A DNA stretch of 64,000 nucleotides from Pseudomonas tumuqii. GTDB lineage: Bacteria > Pseudomonadota > Gammaproteobacteria > Pseudomonadales > Pseudomonadaceae. The notes beneath the pieces are model-generated. The model had not been told where the DNA came from. It saw only the letters and a program-made list of their open reading frames with translations, and ran no database searches. Positions 1-9,194 of this stretch are shown in pieces. Each line of letters begins with the position of its first letter. Positions within the stretch are counted from its first letter, which is position 1. Made by a program: the position numbers and the translations under genes. The DNA is taken from NCBI RefSeq assembly GCF_013184545.1, contig NZ_JAAOJA010000002.1, positions 1 through 64,000 of the forward strand. Direction: 5' to 3'.

Positions 1-119
1 CGCGGCGGCTAAAAACACAGAAATGAGCGGGTGATCTGAGCGTTTTTGGTCGATTTGCCGCTTTTAAAATCAGCAGCAGCTGAAGTCAGCCAGAAATGCA
101 TGGCTACTTCAGAGGATCC
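1..119 (+). mobile_element. 3'-terminal fragment of an IS5-family element (cut by window start)
   Basis: Bases 1-119 are the inverted counterpart of 2705-2824, the end of the complete IS5-family element further right. I count about 13 mismatches, so the copies are related (about 90 percent) but not identical. The fragment ends at 119 and is followed by TTAG, a plausible 4-base target duplication. Its transposase would read rightwards and lie before the window. A hairpin (CTGAAGT...ACTTCAG) sits just inside the end, as in the full copy. Confidence 0.8.
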
Positions 120-145
120 TTAGACATCTCGGAGAACGATCCAGC

Positions 146-643
146 ATGCGTATCAGTAAAGCTACTGCCGAAGATATCTCAGCGCTTAGCGCACTCCTGT
201 TGGTGCTATTTTCCCAAGAGGCCGAGTTCACGCCAGATCAAGAGGCACAGGCACGCGGCCTTGCGCGGATCATCGACAGTCCGGATACCGGTGTTGTCCT
301 TGTCGCCAAATCCGATGGTGTGGTTGTAGGGATGGTGACTCTTCTGTTCACGATATCCACTGCGCTCGGGGAGAGGGTCGCGCTGCTTGAAGACATGGTG
401 ATTGCCTCGAAGCTCCGTGGCGCCGGCGTTGGATCTCAGCTCCTGGAGCGAGCCATCTCGGTTGCGCGCGCCGAGGGATGCAAGCGGATCACGCTGCTCA
501 CGGACAAGACAAACGAATCGGCTCAGCGTTTCTACGCGAAGCAGGGGTTTGAGCTCTCCAGCATGGTGCCCATGCGCTTGTCGCTGACGTCGGAATGCAA
601 CGAGACGCCTAACAAATCGCTGGAGCGCACGCGTGGAAGATAA
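146..643 (+). CDS. GNAT-family N-acetyltransferase (integron cassette gene)
   Basis: A 165-residue protein with the GNAT acetyl-CoA fold. It has a central strand ending LLEDMVI, then RGAGVGSQLL (about residues 90-100) matching the Q/RxxGxG/A pyrophosphate-binding loop, and a C-terminal NESAQRFYAKQGF segment typical of motif B. It should acetylate a small amine or a protein N-terminus; the substrate is unknown. The start at 146 has GGAG about 10 bases upstream. The last dozen or so residues (ending SLERTRGR) are encoded by the attC site, a common feature of cassette ORFs. It is the first cassette after the left IS end, and no promoter is visible between them. Confidence 0.85.
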   Translation: MRISKATAEDISALSALLLVLFSQEAEFTPDQEAQARGLARIIDSPDTGVVLVAKSDGVVVGMVTLLFTISTALGERVALLEDMVIASKLRGAGVGSQLLERAISVARAEGCKRITLLTDKTNESAQRFYAKQGFELSSMVPMRLSLTSECNETPNKSLERTRGR

Positions 644-693
644 AGGGCCAGGCCCAAACCGCGCAGCCGCGGCGCTCAGCTCAACCGTTAGCC
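607..693 (+). repeat. attC site of cassette 1
   Basis: It begins with GCCTAAC (RYYYAAC, 607-613) and ends with GTTAGCC (GTTRRRY, 687-693), both exact consensus. Inner arms GCTGGAGCGC and GCGCTCAGC can pair with a one-base bulge, as expected for the extrahelical base of a folded attC bottom strand. Length 87 bases. The GNAT stop codon lies inside it. Confidence 0.85.
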
Positions 694-719
694 TACAGAG
701 AGAGAATTAGGATAGCACC

Positions 720-1079
720 ATGAAAGTTCGATGTCCTGACTGTGGTTATATCGCAGACAATCTTCCGCCAAGCCATAAGTGTCCTAAATGCGCAAAATTT
801 TCCCACGATTGGCTGATTTATGATTGGGAAAGCTTTGCTTTAATCAAGCGCCGACATATCAGATATAACCTTTTAATCATTGGCTTGGTTATAATTAATT
901 TGTTTGCGGCGATCACCTTGAAATCAACAGATGCGTTTCAATGGTTGTTCAACTTATTATTTATTCCGGCAATGATCAGTTTGTTTTATTGTCGAAAGCA
1001 GCTTAGAAGGGAATCGGAGTATGAAGGACATAGAGGCAGGGCTACGCTTCCCTGGTTTAGCGGTTTCGGGGGGCTCTAA
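720..1079 (+). CDS. Zinc-ribbon membrane protein (cassette gene)
   Basis: A 119-residue protein with two CxxC knuckles near the N-terminus (CPDCG and CPKCA, about residues 5-24) that should bind one zinc. Two hydrophobic segments follow (about 50-68 and 74-90), so it is probably a small inner-membrane protein with a cytoplasmic zinc ribbon. GC content is clearly lower than in the chromosomal genes, supporting horizontal origin. The stop codon lies 3 bases before the next attC site. I do not recognise a named family, and function is unknown. Confidence 0.7.
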   Translation: MKVRCPDCGYIADNLPPSHKCPKCAKFSHDWLIYDWESFALIKRRHIRYNLLIIGLVIINLFAAITLKSTDAFQWLFNLLFIPAMISLFYCRKQLRRESEYEGHRGRATLPWFSGFGGL

Positions 1080-1082
1080 AGC

Positions 1083-1211
1083 GGCTAACAAGGCGATGAA
1101 ATTCGCTTCACTCGCTTCGCTGGACCCTTCTAGGCTCCACAAATTTGGGCCGCTTCGCTATTTTGCCAAAAAATACTCCGCTGCGGCGGGCTGTTTATCG
1201 CAACGTCAGGC
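1083..1211 (+). repeat. attC-like site of cassette 2
   Basis: It starts GGCTAAC (one mismatch to RYYYAAC) and ends GTCAGGC (one mismatch to GTTRRRY), spanning 129 bases. It carries the TTCGCTTCACTCGCTTCGC-type inner sequence shared with the other sites here. It lies exactly between two cassette ORFs. Confidence 0.65.
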
Positions 1212-1226
1212 ATATAGGAAAATACA

Positions 1227-1535
1227 GTGATTACCTGCTATCTCCGATACATAGTTGACCCATACAAGCTCAAAGAGTTTGAGTGCTACGGCAAACTATG
1301 GATTCCACTGGTTGAGAAATTCGGCGGCAAACACCATGGTTATTTCTTGCCATCAGAGGGTGCCAATAACGTTGCGCTCGCCATGTTCACCTTCCCAAGC
1401 TTGGCTGAGTATGAACAGTATCGGGAAAAGTCACTTCAAGACACGGCCTGCATAGCTGCCTTCAAATACGCCGAAGAAACAAAATGCATCATCAGCTATG
1501 AGCGAACGTTCTTTAGGCCCGTGTTCGATGCCTAG
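1227..1535 (+). CDS. NIPSNAP-family protein (cassette gene)
   Basis: A 102-residue protein starting at GTG with AGGA about 9 bases upstream. The pattern YLRYIVDPYKLKEFECYGKLWIPLV, then GYFLPSEG and FPSLAEYEQYRE, fits the NIPSNAP branch of dimeric alpha/beta-barrel (ferredoxin-like) proteins. These are common as single-domain cassette genes. The family has no settled enzymatic role; some members bind small hydrophobic ligands. The final codons overlap the following attC site by a few bases. Confidence 0.8.
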   Translation: MITCYLRYIVDPYKLKEFECYGKLWIPLVEKFGGKHHGYFLPSEGANNVALAMFTFPSLAEYEQYREKSLQDTACIAAFKYAEETKCIISYERTFFRPVFDA

Positions 1536-1605
1536 CAAGTTCTTCAAATCGTTCGCGTCGCTCACTGGTACGGGCTAAAGTCCGCTCCTTAACCAGGCGT
1601 TATGC
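1530..1605 (+). repeat. attC site of cassette 3
   Basis: A 76-base site from GCCTAGC (one mismatch to RYYYAAC) to GTTATGC (one mismatch to GTTRRRY). The inner sequence TTCGCGTCGCTCACTGG and CTCCTTAACCAGGCGTTAT is closely similar to the site at 1866-1941. The two therefore belong to one attC family, as expected for a Pseudomonas chromosomal array. Confidence 0.85.
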
Positions 1606-1636
1606 GCAGCAAAAATTATGGGGATGAATCAAATTA

Positions 1637-1855
1637 ATGAGACATGACCTGAGAGAAAAAATTGTCGGGGTATGTACGAAGAAAATACTGACCAAGGGTG
1701 AATCGGTAGGTGTTTCATTTTATGCGTTCTTCGCAAACAAGAATGATGACCCAGAGCTTCTAATGGAGGCAGCGACATGGTGGATACAAACCCACAAGCT
1801 AGACCATTTCGAAAAGGCTAGTAAAATTAAGAGCATGGTTGAAGCGGGGCTCTGA
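1637..1855 (+). CDS. Small cassette protein, probably DUF6500
   Basis: A 72-residue soluble protein without signal or membrane segment. Its features are LREKIVGVC at the N-terminus and a conserved-looking NDDPELLMEAATWWIQTH block (about residues 36-54). From memory it matches the integron-associated small protein family DUF6500; I could not check this. No function is known. It sits between two 76-base attC sites and has a low-GC codon choice unlike the chromosome. Confidence 0.7.
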   Translation: MRHDLREKIVGVCTKKILTKGESVGVSFYAFFANKNDDPELLMEAATWWIQTHKLDHFEKASKIKSMVEAGL

Positions 1856-1865
1856 GGAGTGCGGC

Positions 1866-1941
1866 GCATAACAAGCGGTTCAATCCGTTCGCTTCGCTCA
1901 CTCGGGACGGGTTAAAGCTCGCCCTTAACCAAACGTTATAT
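1866..1941 (+). repeat. attC site of cassette 4
   Basis: A 76-base site starting GCATAAC and ending GTTATAT, with inner TTCGCTTCGCTCACTCGGG and CGCCCTTAACCAAACGTTAT. It is nearly collinear with the site at 1530-1605. Confidence 0.85.
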
Positions 1942-1952
1942 GCTGGTGACGC

Positions 1953-2186
1953 ATGGATGAGCTTTTCGGCTTCACAATTCGGATCTTGGGCTACTTCGTA
2001 ACAGAAGTCTTACTGGGGACATTTTTCTATGCTATCGACTGGCCTTTTGTGAAGATTGCCACGCGTGGGAAATATCCCCAGAAAGAGTGGCTAAGCGGCT
2101 CGAAAGAGGAGGCATATGTCTGCTGCGTAGGAATTTCAGTATTTGCCATGTCTTTAATGGCAGTGCTAGGCCAATTCAATATATAA
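1953..2186 (+). CDS. Small membrane protein (cassette gene)
   Basis: A 77-residue protein with two hydrophobic segments (about residues 6-28 and 55-73) separated by a charged loop containing KYPQKEWLSGSKEEA. It is probably a two-pass inner-membrane protein. It resembles small hypothetical membrane proteins often found as cassettes, but I cannot name a family. Start is ATG 11 bases after the previous attC end; the stop is inside the next attC. Confidence 0.65.
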   Translation: MDELFGFTIRILGYFVTEVLLGTFFYAIDWPFVKIATRGKYPQKEWLSGSKEEAYVCCVGISVFAMSLMAVLGQFNI

Positions 2187-2236
2187 CAATGTGCTCAAGC
2201 CGTTCGCTTTGCTCACGGGCGAGCACAGCATTATGT
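2181..2236 (+). repeat. Short attC site of cassette 5
   Basis: A 56-base site from ATATAAC to ATTATGT, each a degenerate match to the consensus. Inner arms GTGCTC and GAGCAC pair perfectly around TTCGCTTTGCTCACGG. The length is close to the shortest known attC sites. Confidence 0.65.
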
Positions 2237-2261
2237 TCTACCCCAACCCACGGAAGGCCCC

Positions 2262-2585
2262 ATGAAAAAGATTGCATTGCCATTAGCAGTGTTGATTGCA
2301 TTTACGGCGTACACAGTATTTTCAATGTCACAGGCAGAGCAGTCGCTTATTCAGTTTGGCCTTCAACTCATGTCCAGTACGGATACCGCACAAGTCGTAA
2401 TCGATCTCTACATTCTGGCTGCACTTGCCTGTGTCTGGATGTACCACGACAACAAATCACGCGGCAAGTCATTCGCCGCGGTAGTTCCATATCTACTCAT
2501 TACCGCTATTTTCGTCTCAATTGGCCCGCTGCTTTATCTTGTGGTCAGAGGCTTTGCAGCGCAATCCCGCGCAGCTGAACCATAA
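2262..2585 (+). CDS. DUF2834-like membrane protein (cassette gene)
   Basis: A 107-residue protein with an N-terminal hydrophobic segment that could be a signal anchor, then two more hydrophobic segments. The stretch YILAALACVWMYHDNKSRG followed by ISIGPLLYLV-like residues resembles DUF2834 membrane proteins. Function is unknown. The start has GGAAGG upstream (CGGAAGGCCCC before ATG). It is the last cassette before the right IS copy. Confidence 0.7.
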   Translation: MKKIALPLAVLIAFTAYTVFSMSQAEQSLIQFGLQLMSSTDTAQVVIDLYILAALACVWMYHDNKSRGKSFAAVVPYLLITAIFVSIGPLLYLVVRGFAAQSRAAEP

Positions 2586-2704
2586 CGAACGGTTCAAGTC
2601 GTTCCAAATTAATGACGGCATCATTCACCGTGAATGTCTATTTCGCCCCCTGCGATACGATGCGGCCATTGGCCGTGGTGGCGCTCTTGATTTGCTCAAG
2701 TTAA
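2580..2704 (+). repeat. Candidate last attC, broken by IS insertion
   Basis: CCATAAC at 2580-2586 starts an attC-like site directly after the DUF2834 gene. The right core would be GTTAA at 2700-2704, where the IS5-family element begins; after the IS the flank continues TTAACC. Rejoined, the core reads GTTAACC, one mismatch to GTTRRRY. Pairing between the two halves is not convincing by eye, so the call is tentative. Confidence 0.45.
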
Positions 2705-3896
2705 GGAAGGTCTGAAGTAGCCATGTATTTCTGGCTGACTTCAGCCCCCGCCGATTTTGAAAGCGGCAAATCGATCAAAAGCGATCAGATCACCCGCTTA
2801 TTTCTGTGTTTTTAGCCGCCGCGAGCACCTCGCGGCAGCCATTCCCCGCATTACAGGCGCACCTCTCCTGCATTCGTCAGTAAATATCTGCGCGCCATCC
2901 ACAGGTTCGACAGCGCGAACAGTGTCACCAGTTGCGCCGTGTTCTTCGCCAGACCACGGAACCGCGTCTTCACATAACCGAACTGGCGCTTGATCACTCT
3001 GAATGGGTGTTCGACCTTGGCCCGAACCTGCGCCTTGGCCTTCTCGATCTTGCGCTTGGCTTTGTATAGAGCGCTACGCTTGCCCAGTTTCTTGTAGGTG
3101 CTGCGGCGGGCTGCGATCTGCCAAATGACCTCACGGCCTTCATGCTCAGGGCGTTTCTCGACGCCGGTGTAACCCGCGTCAGCGCCGACCATATTTTCAT
3201 CGCCATGCAGCAGCTTATCCACTTGGGTGACGTCCGCCACGTTGGCCGCCGTGCCCACCACGCTGTGCACCAGACCGGACTCGACGTCCACGCCGATATG
3301 GGCCTTCATACCGAAGTAGTACTGCTGGCCCTTCTTGGTCTGGTGCATTTCCGGGTCGCGCTTACCGTCCTTGTTCTTGGTCGAACTCGGCGCATTGATC
3401 AGCGTGGCATCGACAATCGTGCCTTGGCGCAGCGACAGCCCTCGGTCGCCCAGGTAGCCATTGATCACGGCCAGGATGCCCGCGGCCAGCTCGTGTTTCT
3501 CCAGCAAACGACGGAAGTTGAGGATGGTCGTTTCATCAGGGATGCGCTCCAGGCTCAGCCCAGCAAATTGGCGCAGGATGGTGGTTTCATACAGCGCCTC
3601 TTCCATCGCCGGATCGCTGTAACCGAACCAGTTCTGCATCAGGTGCACTCGCAGCATCGCCATCAACGGATACGCCGGACGACCACCTTCACCCTTCGGA
3701 TAATGCGGCTCGATCAGGGCGATCAAACCCTTCCACGGCACCACCCGATCCATCTCGATCAGGAACAACTCTTTGCGGGTCTGCTTGCGCTTGCCTGCGT
3801 ACTCGGCGTCGGCGAAGGTCATCTGCTTCATCGGAAAACTCGGCGGGTGGAATCCGGGTATTTTGCCAAAATCAGGAAGTCTTCTTCAGACTTTCC
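2705..3896 (-). mobile_element. Complete IS5-family insertion sequence (1192 bases)
   Basis: Terminal inverted repeats begin GGAAGGTCTGAAGTAG on the left and GGAAAGTCTGAAGAAG on the right (reverse complement). TTAA flanks both ends (2701-2704 and 3897-3900) as a 4-base target duplication. One transposase gene fills the element on the minus strand. The left subterminal region forms a hairpin (CTGAAGTAGCCA...TGGCTGACTTCAG). The intact ends and ORF suggest a functional copy. Confidence 0.9.
2851..3831 (-). CDS. IS5-family DDE transposase
   Basis: A 326-residue transposase. The N-terminal region has the IS5-group block GRPAYPLMAMLRVHLMQ and WFGYSDPAMEEALYE. The DDE catalytic triad is visible as TIVDATLI, VGADAGYTG and KVEHPFRVIKRQFG. 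The length is normal for the IS5 subgroup, and there is no frameshift or internal stop. It ends close to the left terminus of the element, leaving about 146 noncoding bases with a hairpin. Confidence 0.95.
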   Translation of the reverse strand: MKQMTFADAEYAGKRKQTRKELFLIEMDRVVPWKGLIALIEPHYPKGEGGRPAYPLMAMLRVHLMQNWFGYSDPAMEEALYETTILRQFAGLSLERIPDETTILNFRRLLEKHELAAGILAVINGYLGDRGLSLRQGTIVDATLINAPSSTKNKDGKRDPEMHQTKKGQQYYFGMKAHIGVDVESGLVHSVVGTAANVADVTQVDKLLHGDENMVGADAGYTGVEKRPEHEGREVIWQIAARRSTYKKLGKRSALYKAKRKIEKAKAQVRAKVEHPFRVIKRQFGYVKTRFRGLAKNTAQLVTLFALSNLWMARRYLLTNAGEVRL

Positions 3897-4044
3897 TTAA
3901 CCGCCAGGCAATGCGCGCCATCAGCCAATCGGCACCCCGAAACCCCAATCTAATTTCGCCGCAGGAGAAGAATCCTGGGCACCATCAGCGCGCACGTCCG
4001 CCCATAGCCGCCTAGGCTTGGGGGATTGCACTTGGATTTCGCCT

Positions 4045-5145
4045 ATGAACAGCAGCGACAGGTCTACGACACCCGCATCCGCATCTGTGCGGCGTCCGCA
4101 GTTCTGGCAGGTGGCCAAGCGCTGTTGCCAGATCGCCGGCACGGTGGATGTGGCGTTTTTCTTCCTTTTTTATGTCCTCGGTTCTCCCTTGCTGGCCTGG
4201 GTCAATGTCATCAGTGTTTCCATGTACATCCTGGCGTACCAGGCGCTGGCCAGGCGGCGCAATCGGTTGGCCATTGCGCTGATCTGGACGGAGGTCATCG
4301 TCCACGCCACGTTGGGTACGCTGTTGATCGGCTGGGGCAGTGGCTTTCACTACTATCTGTTGATGTTCATCCCGGCGCTGTTTCTCAGCATGCCGTTGCG
4401 CGGCGCCCTTGTGGCGCTGGTTTCGCTGTGGGCGTTTTACGTGACGCTGGATGTCGTCATGTGGACTGTCGAACCGCTGCAGCCGATTTCCCGCGATGCC
4501 TTGCTGGCCGTGCATCTGTTCAATCTGAGCGTGGTCTTCGCCATGTTCAGTTACTTGTCGTTCTTCTATCTGAAGATCGTCAGTTCGGCACAGCGCAAGC
4601 TGCGGCATATGGCGGCCACCGATCCGTTGACGGGGCTGTTCAACCGCCGGCATATGCTCGATTTGGCCGAGAAGGAGCTGGCTCGCTTCCAGCGCAGCCG
4701 GCATCCCATCGGGCTGCTGTTGCTGGATATCGATCACTTCAAGTTCATCAACGACAGCCACGGCCACGAGGTCGGCGACAAGGTGTTGGTGGAGGTGGCG
4801 AACGCGATCAAGGGAGAGCTGCGAAGCCAGGATCTGATCGCGCGCTGGGGTGGCGAGGAGTTTCTGGCGATTCTTCCGGATACCGGCCTGGAGCAGGCGC
4901 GGGCGAGTGCCGAGCGGGTCCGGCAGGCGCTGATGCAGCAGCGCTGGTGTTTCGACGGCCAGTCCGTCGCGGTCACCATCAGTGTGGGGGTCAGCGAATT
5001 CCAGGAGGACGATGGGCTGAAAAGCGCCATCAATCGTGCCGACAGGGCGCTTTACCGCTGCAAGGATAATGGTCGCAACCGGGTTGAGGTGTGCCCTGGC
5101 GCCGACGAAACTGTTGCAGCCGCTCTGCCAGTCCATTGCCCATAG
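4045..5145 (+). CDS. Membrane-bound diguanylate cyclase (GGDEF)
   Basis: A 366-residue protein. About six hydrophobic segments fill residues 30-180, forming an integral-membrane sensor with no recognised ligand domain. A C-terminal GGDEF domain follows. The active-site loop is RWGGEEF, and RSQD five residues before it fits the inhibitory I-site, so feedback inhibition by c-di-GMP is expected. DIDHFKFINDSHGHEVGD is the metal and substrate region. I chose ATG 4045 over an in-frame TTG at 4018. It follows the IS target and stands alone. Function: synthesis of c-di-GMP from two GTP. Confidence 0.9.
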   Translation: MNSSDRSTTPASASVRRPQFWQVAKRCCQIAGTVDVAFFFLFYVLGSPLLAWVNVISVSMYILAYQALARRRNRLAIALIWTEVIVHATLGTLLIGWGSGFHYYLLMFIPALFLSMPLRGALVALVSLWAFYVTLDVVMWTVEPLQPISRDALLAVHLFNLSVVFAMFSYLSFFYLKIVSSAQRKLRHMAATDPLTGLFNRRHMLDLAEKELARFQRSRHPIGLLLLDIDHFKFINDSHGHEVGDKVLVEVANAIKGELRSQDLIARWGGEEFLAILPDTGLEQARASAERVRQALMQQRWCFDGQSVAVTISVGVSEFQEDDGLKSAINRADRALYRCKDNGRNRVEVCPGADETVAAALPVHCP

Positions 5146-5411
5146 GACGAGCGGTAAAGCGTGCATCGTCGCAGATGGCCCAGTAGCTATGCTGCCAGGT
5201 TGATGCGTGGCACCACAGCAAAAAAAGGCCAAAGCGCGCCCCTGTAGAACACTCAGAACACGGGGCCCAGCCAAACCACGAGTCGTGCTCATGGCTGAAA
5301 GCATAATTTATGTCATTGCACCAAAAAGATTCATAAAGGCGACATATCGCTCTATTGCGGTGCGTTGGCTGCTGCTAGAGTGCTGCCAAATTTCAGTGAG
5401 CGACCGTATGA

Positions 5412-6776
<1,365 letters not shown>

Positions 6777-7081
6777 ACTGGGTGGGGCCATTCACCGTCG
6801 GCTGACAGTACCGGGATGGGCGGCCACTATCTTCGCGGCCATACGGCGCGGATAAATCGTGGTCGCCTGTCATCCATCAGCGGTTGTGCAAATATCGAGC
6901 GCCGTAGCGAGACCGTCTCCAGGTCTTCTCCTGCCAGCAGCCAAACCCCGGCGCGGCCATTCGCCAGCCAACCCTGGCTTCTATCCGTGCGCTAACGCAC
7001 GCAGTCATGGCAACCTGCGACTATCCTTTGCTGTGGGGGCACGTCATTGCCTCCTGACCTTCATCCCCAACGGTGGCAGCT
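6777..7081. other. Intergenic region without a recognised gene
   Basis: 305 bases between gdhA and the Crp/Fnr gene. I see no convincing ORF, terminator with a T-tract or repeat family. It presumably holds the Crp/Fnr promoter. Confidence 0.5.
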
Positions 7082-7840
7082 ATGTCCGCGATGCCCACAC
7101 CGCAGCAGAACCACCTCCTGGCTGCCTTGCCGGTCGAAGTGCAGCAGCGTCTGTTCCTCAATCTCGAGCTGATACCCCTGCCGCTCGGCAAGATCTTGTA
7201 TGAATCCGGGGACGCCTTGCGCCACGTCTATTTCCCGACCGACGCCATAGTGTCGTTGCTCTATGTGATGGAAAACGGCGCGTCGGCGGAGATCTCCGTG
7301 GTGGGCAATGAAGGCCTGATTGGCGTCGCCGTGTTCATGGGCGGCGAAAGCACCCCGAGCCGGGCGGTCGTGCAGAGCGCCGGCTACGCCTACCGCTTGC
7401 TGGGCAAGCAGTTCAAGGCCGAGGTCAATCGGCATGGCGAGATGTTGCACCTGATGCTGCGCTATACCCAGGCGCTGCTGACGCAGATGGCGCAGACGGC
7501 TGTGTGCAACCGGCACCATTCGATTGATCAGCAGTTGTGTCGCTGGCTGCTGTTGTCGCTGGACCGCCTGCCAGGCGACCAGTTGACCATGACCCAGGAA
7601 CTGATCGCCAACATGCTTGGCGTGCGCCGCGAAGGCGTTACCGATGCCGCCGGCAAGTTGCAGAAACTCGGCGTGATCGAATACAGCCGTGGGCATATCA
7701 AGGTGCTGGATCGGCCCAGGCTCGAGCAGCTGAGCTGCGAGTGTTATGCCGTGGTCAAGAAAGAAACCGATCGTCTGCTGCACTACATGCCCGCGCGCCC
7801 GGGCAGCCAGTTCAGCCAGTTCAGCCAGCTCAGCCGCTGA
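7082..7840 (+). CDS. Crp/Fnr-family transcriptional regulator
   Basis: About 252 residues. The N-terminal half is a cyclic-nucleotide-binding-like beta barrel (PLGKILYESGDALRHVYFP, then VVGNEGLIGVAVFMGG). The C-terminal half has a winged helix-turn-helix (MTQELIANMLGVRREGVTDAAGKLQKLG). The Cys cluster typical of Fnr iron-sulfur sensors is absent, so it is not a classical Fnr. The C-terminus ends in a short repeated SQF motif encoded by a 9-base tandem repeat. ATG 7082 is chosen over a GTG nine bases upstream. The ligand and targets are unknown. It converges with the EAL gene. Confidence 0.88.
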   Translation: MSAMPTPQQNHLLAALPVEVQQRLFLNLELIPLPLGKILYESGDALRHVYFPTDAIVSLLYVMENGASAEISVVGNEGLIGVAVFMGGESTPSRAVVQSAGYAYRLLGKQFKAEVNRHGEMLHLMLRYTQALLTQMAQTAVCNRHHSIDQQLCRWLLLSLDRLPGDQLTMTQELIANMLGVRREGVTDAAGKLQKLGVIEYSRGHIKVLDRPRLEQLSCECYAVVKKETDRLLHYMPARPGSQFSQFSQLSR

Positions 7841-7906
7841 GGCGGCGGGCGAGCGGGGGGCTTGCCTGTCGAGCCGTCGGCCGCTGCGCGCTCGGGGCGA
7901 ACCGCA

Positions 7907-9184
7907 TCACTGTTCCTGCCAGTCCAGGTCGCAGCAGAAGACATAGAGCGTGCCGCCAACCTTGACGGTCTGCGAGAGCGTGATGCACATGCGCGAATCG
8001 GCGACCGACAGGTAGGGCCGGCTGATCTGAATGACCCCCGGTTGCTTCAGCGCCCGGTAGTGGTAGTGCTTGTGCGACCAGTTGGCGTTGTCGCCACACA
8101 ACAGGGGCGCGAAGCGCACATTCAGCTGCTGCTGGTAGTGCGGGGCATAGACATTGCGCGAGACCTGATAACCCGCCTCGTTGAGCAGATAGCCGCGCAC
8201 CGTGCGCGGGTCGCTGAAGAGCACGCCGCAGCTGTGGTCAAACTGCTGGTGGGCGGCAAAATGCGCCACGGCCTGGTGAAACAGGCCTTCTATGGCGCGC
8301 GCATAGTGCTGCAAGTCGGCGCTGCGTTTGACGCTTTTCCACTGCTGGCCGCGCAGCAGGTTATCGAAGGTCGTGGCAAAGCCCTGCTCGGCGTCGATGC
8401 GCGCCTGGGGTCTGGCGAAATGGAAGCCCTGGAGCATGTCGGCATTGGCGGCAATGGCCACCAGGGCCTCGTGTTCGCTTTCCACGCCTTCCACCACCAC
8501 CAGGCTGCCGGCCTCGTGCAGCAGGCTGACGATGCCGGTGAGAATGCGCTCCACCCGGCGGGAATTGCCGGCGTCCTGGATCAGGCGGCGGTCGATCTTG
8601 ACGATGTCGGGTTCCAGGTCCCAGATGCGGTCGAAGTTGGAATGCCCCGCGCCGAAGTCATCGATGGCGATCAGGCAACCCAGCTGGCGGAAATGCCTGA
8701 TGAACCGCTTCAGCTGGGCATGATCGCTGACTTCGCTTTCAATGATCTCGATCACCAGGCGATGCGCGGCAATGCCGCTGGCCTGCAGCAGGTTGCGGGT
8801 AAAACCGATGTCCGGTTGTTCGCTGACCAGGTACTGCGAGTTCAAGTTGAGGAACAGCCAGGCCTGCCCCGTGGCCTGGCGCGCAAAGTTGTGCACATGC
8901 AGGGTCCGGCAGGTGCGATCCAGCTCCAGGCTTTCCCGGCCATTGCTCGGCATCGCCAGCAGGGTTGCCGGCGGCTCGGCTGTGCCATCGGCATGCCGGG
9001 CGCGAATCAGCCCCTCGTAGCCCACTGCCCGGCCGTGGGCGATGCTGAAAATTGGTTGGAAATGACTGGTCAGTGACAGGCCGCGATAACGGCTGGCAAT
9101 CAGCGGGTCGCTCGGCAGGCCGTGGACTGGCGGGCGGGCTGCTGCTTTATCGTCGTAGCGCAGTGGCTGGACGGTATTGAACAT
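7907..9184 (-). CDS. EAL-domain c-di-GMP phosphodiesterase
   Basis: A 425-residue protein whose N-terminal two-thirds is an EAL domain. Signature segments are YEGLIRAR (EGL in place of EAL), LNLNSQYL, VIEIIESE, IAIDDFGAGHSNFD, DIVKIDRRLI, VVVEGVES and a final QGFHFARP. The metal and catalytic residues therefore look intact and hydrolysis of c-di-GMP is expected. The C-terminal 150 or so residues form an extra domain I do not recognise. Start 9184 has GAGGGA upstream. It is the third gene of an operon with the NIT-like sensor (10-base gap) and the chemoreceptor. Confidence 0.88.
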   Translation of the reverse strand: MFNTVQPLRYDDKAAARPPVHGLPSDPLIASRYRGLSLTSHFQPIFSIAHGRAVGYEGLIRARHADGTAEPPATLLAMPSNGRESLELDRTCRTLHVHNFARQATGQAWLFLNLNSQYLVSEQPDIGFTRNLLQASGIAAHRLVIEIIESEVSDHAQLKRFIRHFRQLGCLIAIDDFGAGHSNFDRIWDLEPDIVKIDRRLIQDAGNSRRVERILTGIVSLLHEAGSLVVVEGVESEHEALVAIAANADMLQGFHFARPQARIDAEQGFATTFDNLLRGQQWKSVKRSADLQHYARAIEGLFHQAVAHFAAHQQFDHSCGVLFSDPRTVRGYLLNEAGYQVSRNVYAPHYQQQLNVRFAPLLCGDNANWSHKHYHYRALKQPGVIQISRPYLSVADSRMCITLSQTVKVGGTLYVFCCDLDWQEQ

Positions 9185-9194
9185 CTTGAATCCC

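Noticed and set aside
1..3900. Composite transposon formed by the two IS copies
   Set aside because: The copies are only about 90 percent alike and each appears to have its own target site, so independent insertion is simpler.
4012..5304. Long minus-strand reading frame opposite the diguanylate cyclase
   Set aside because: GC-rich antisense shadow; the plus-strand protein has GGDEF motifs and the minus-strand one has no recognisable domain.
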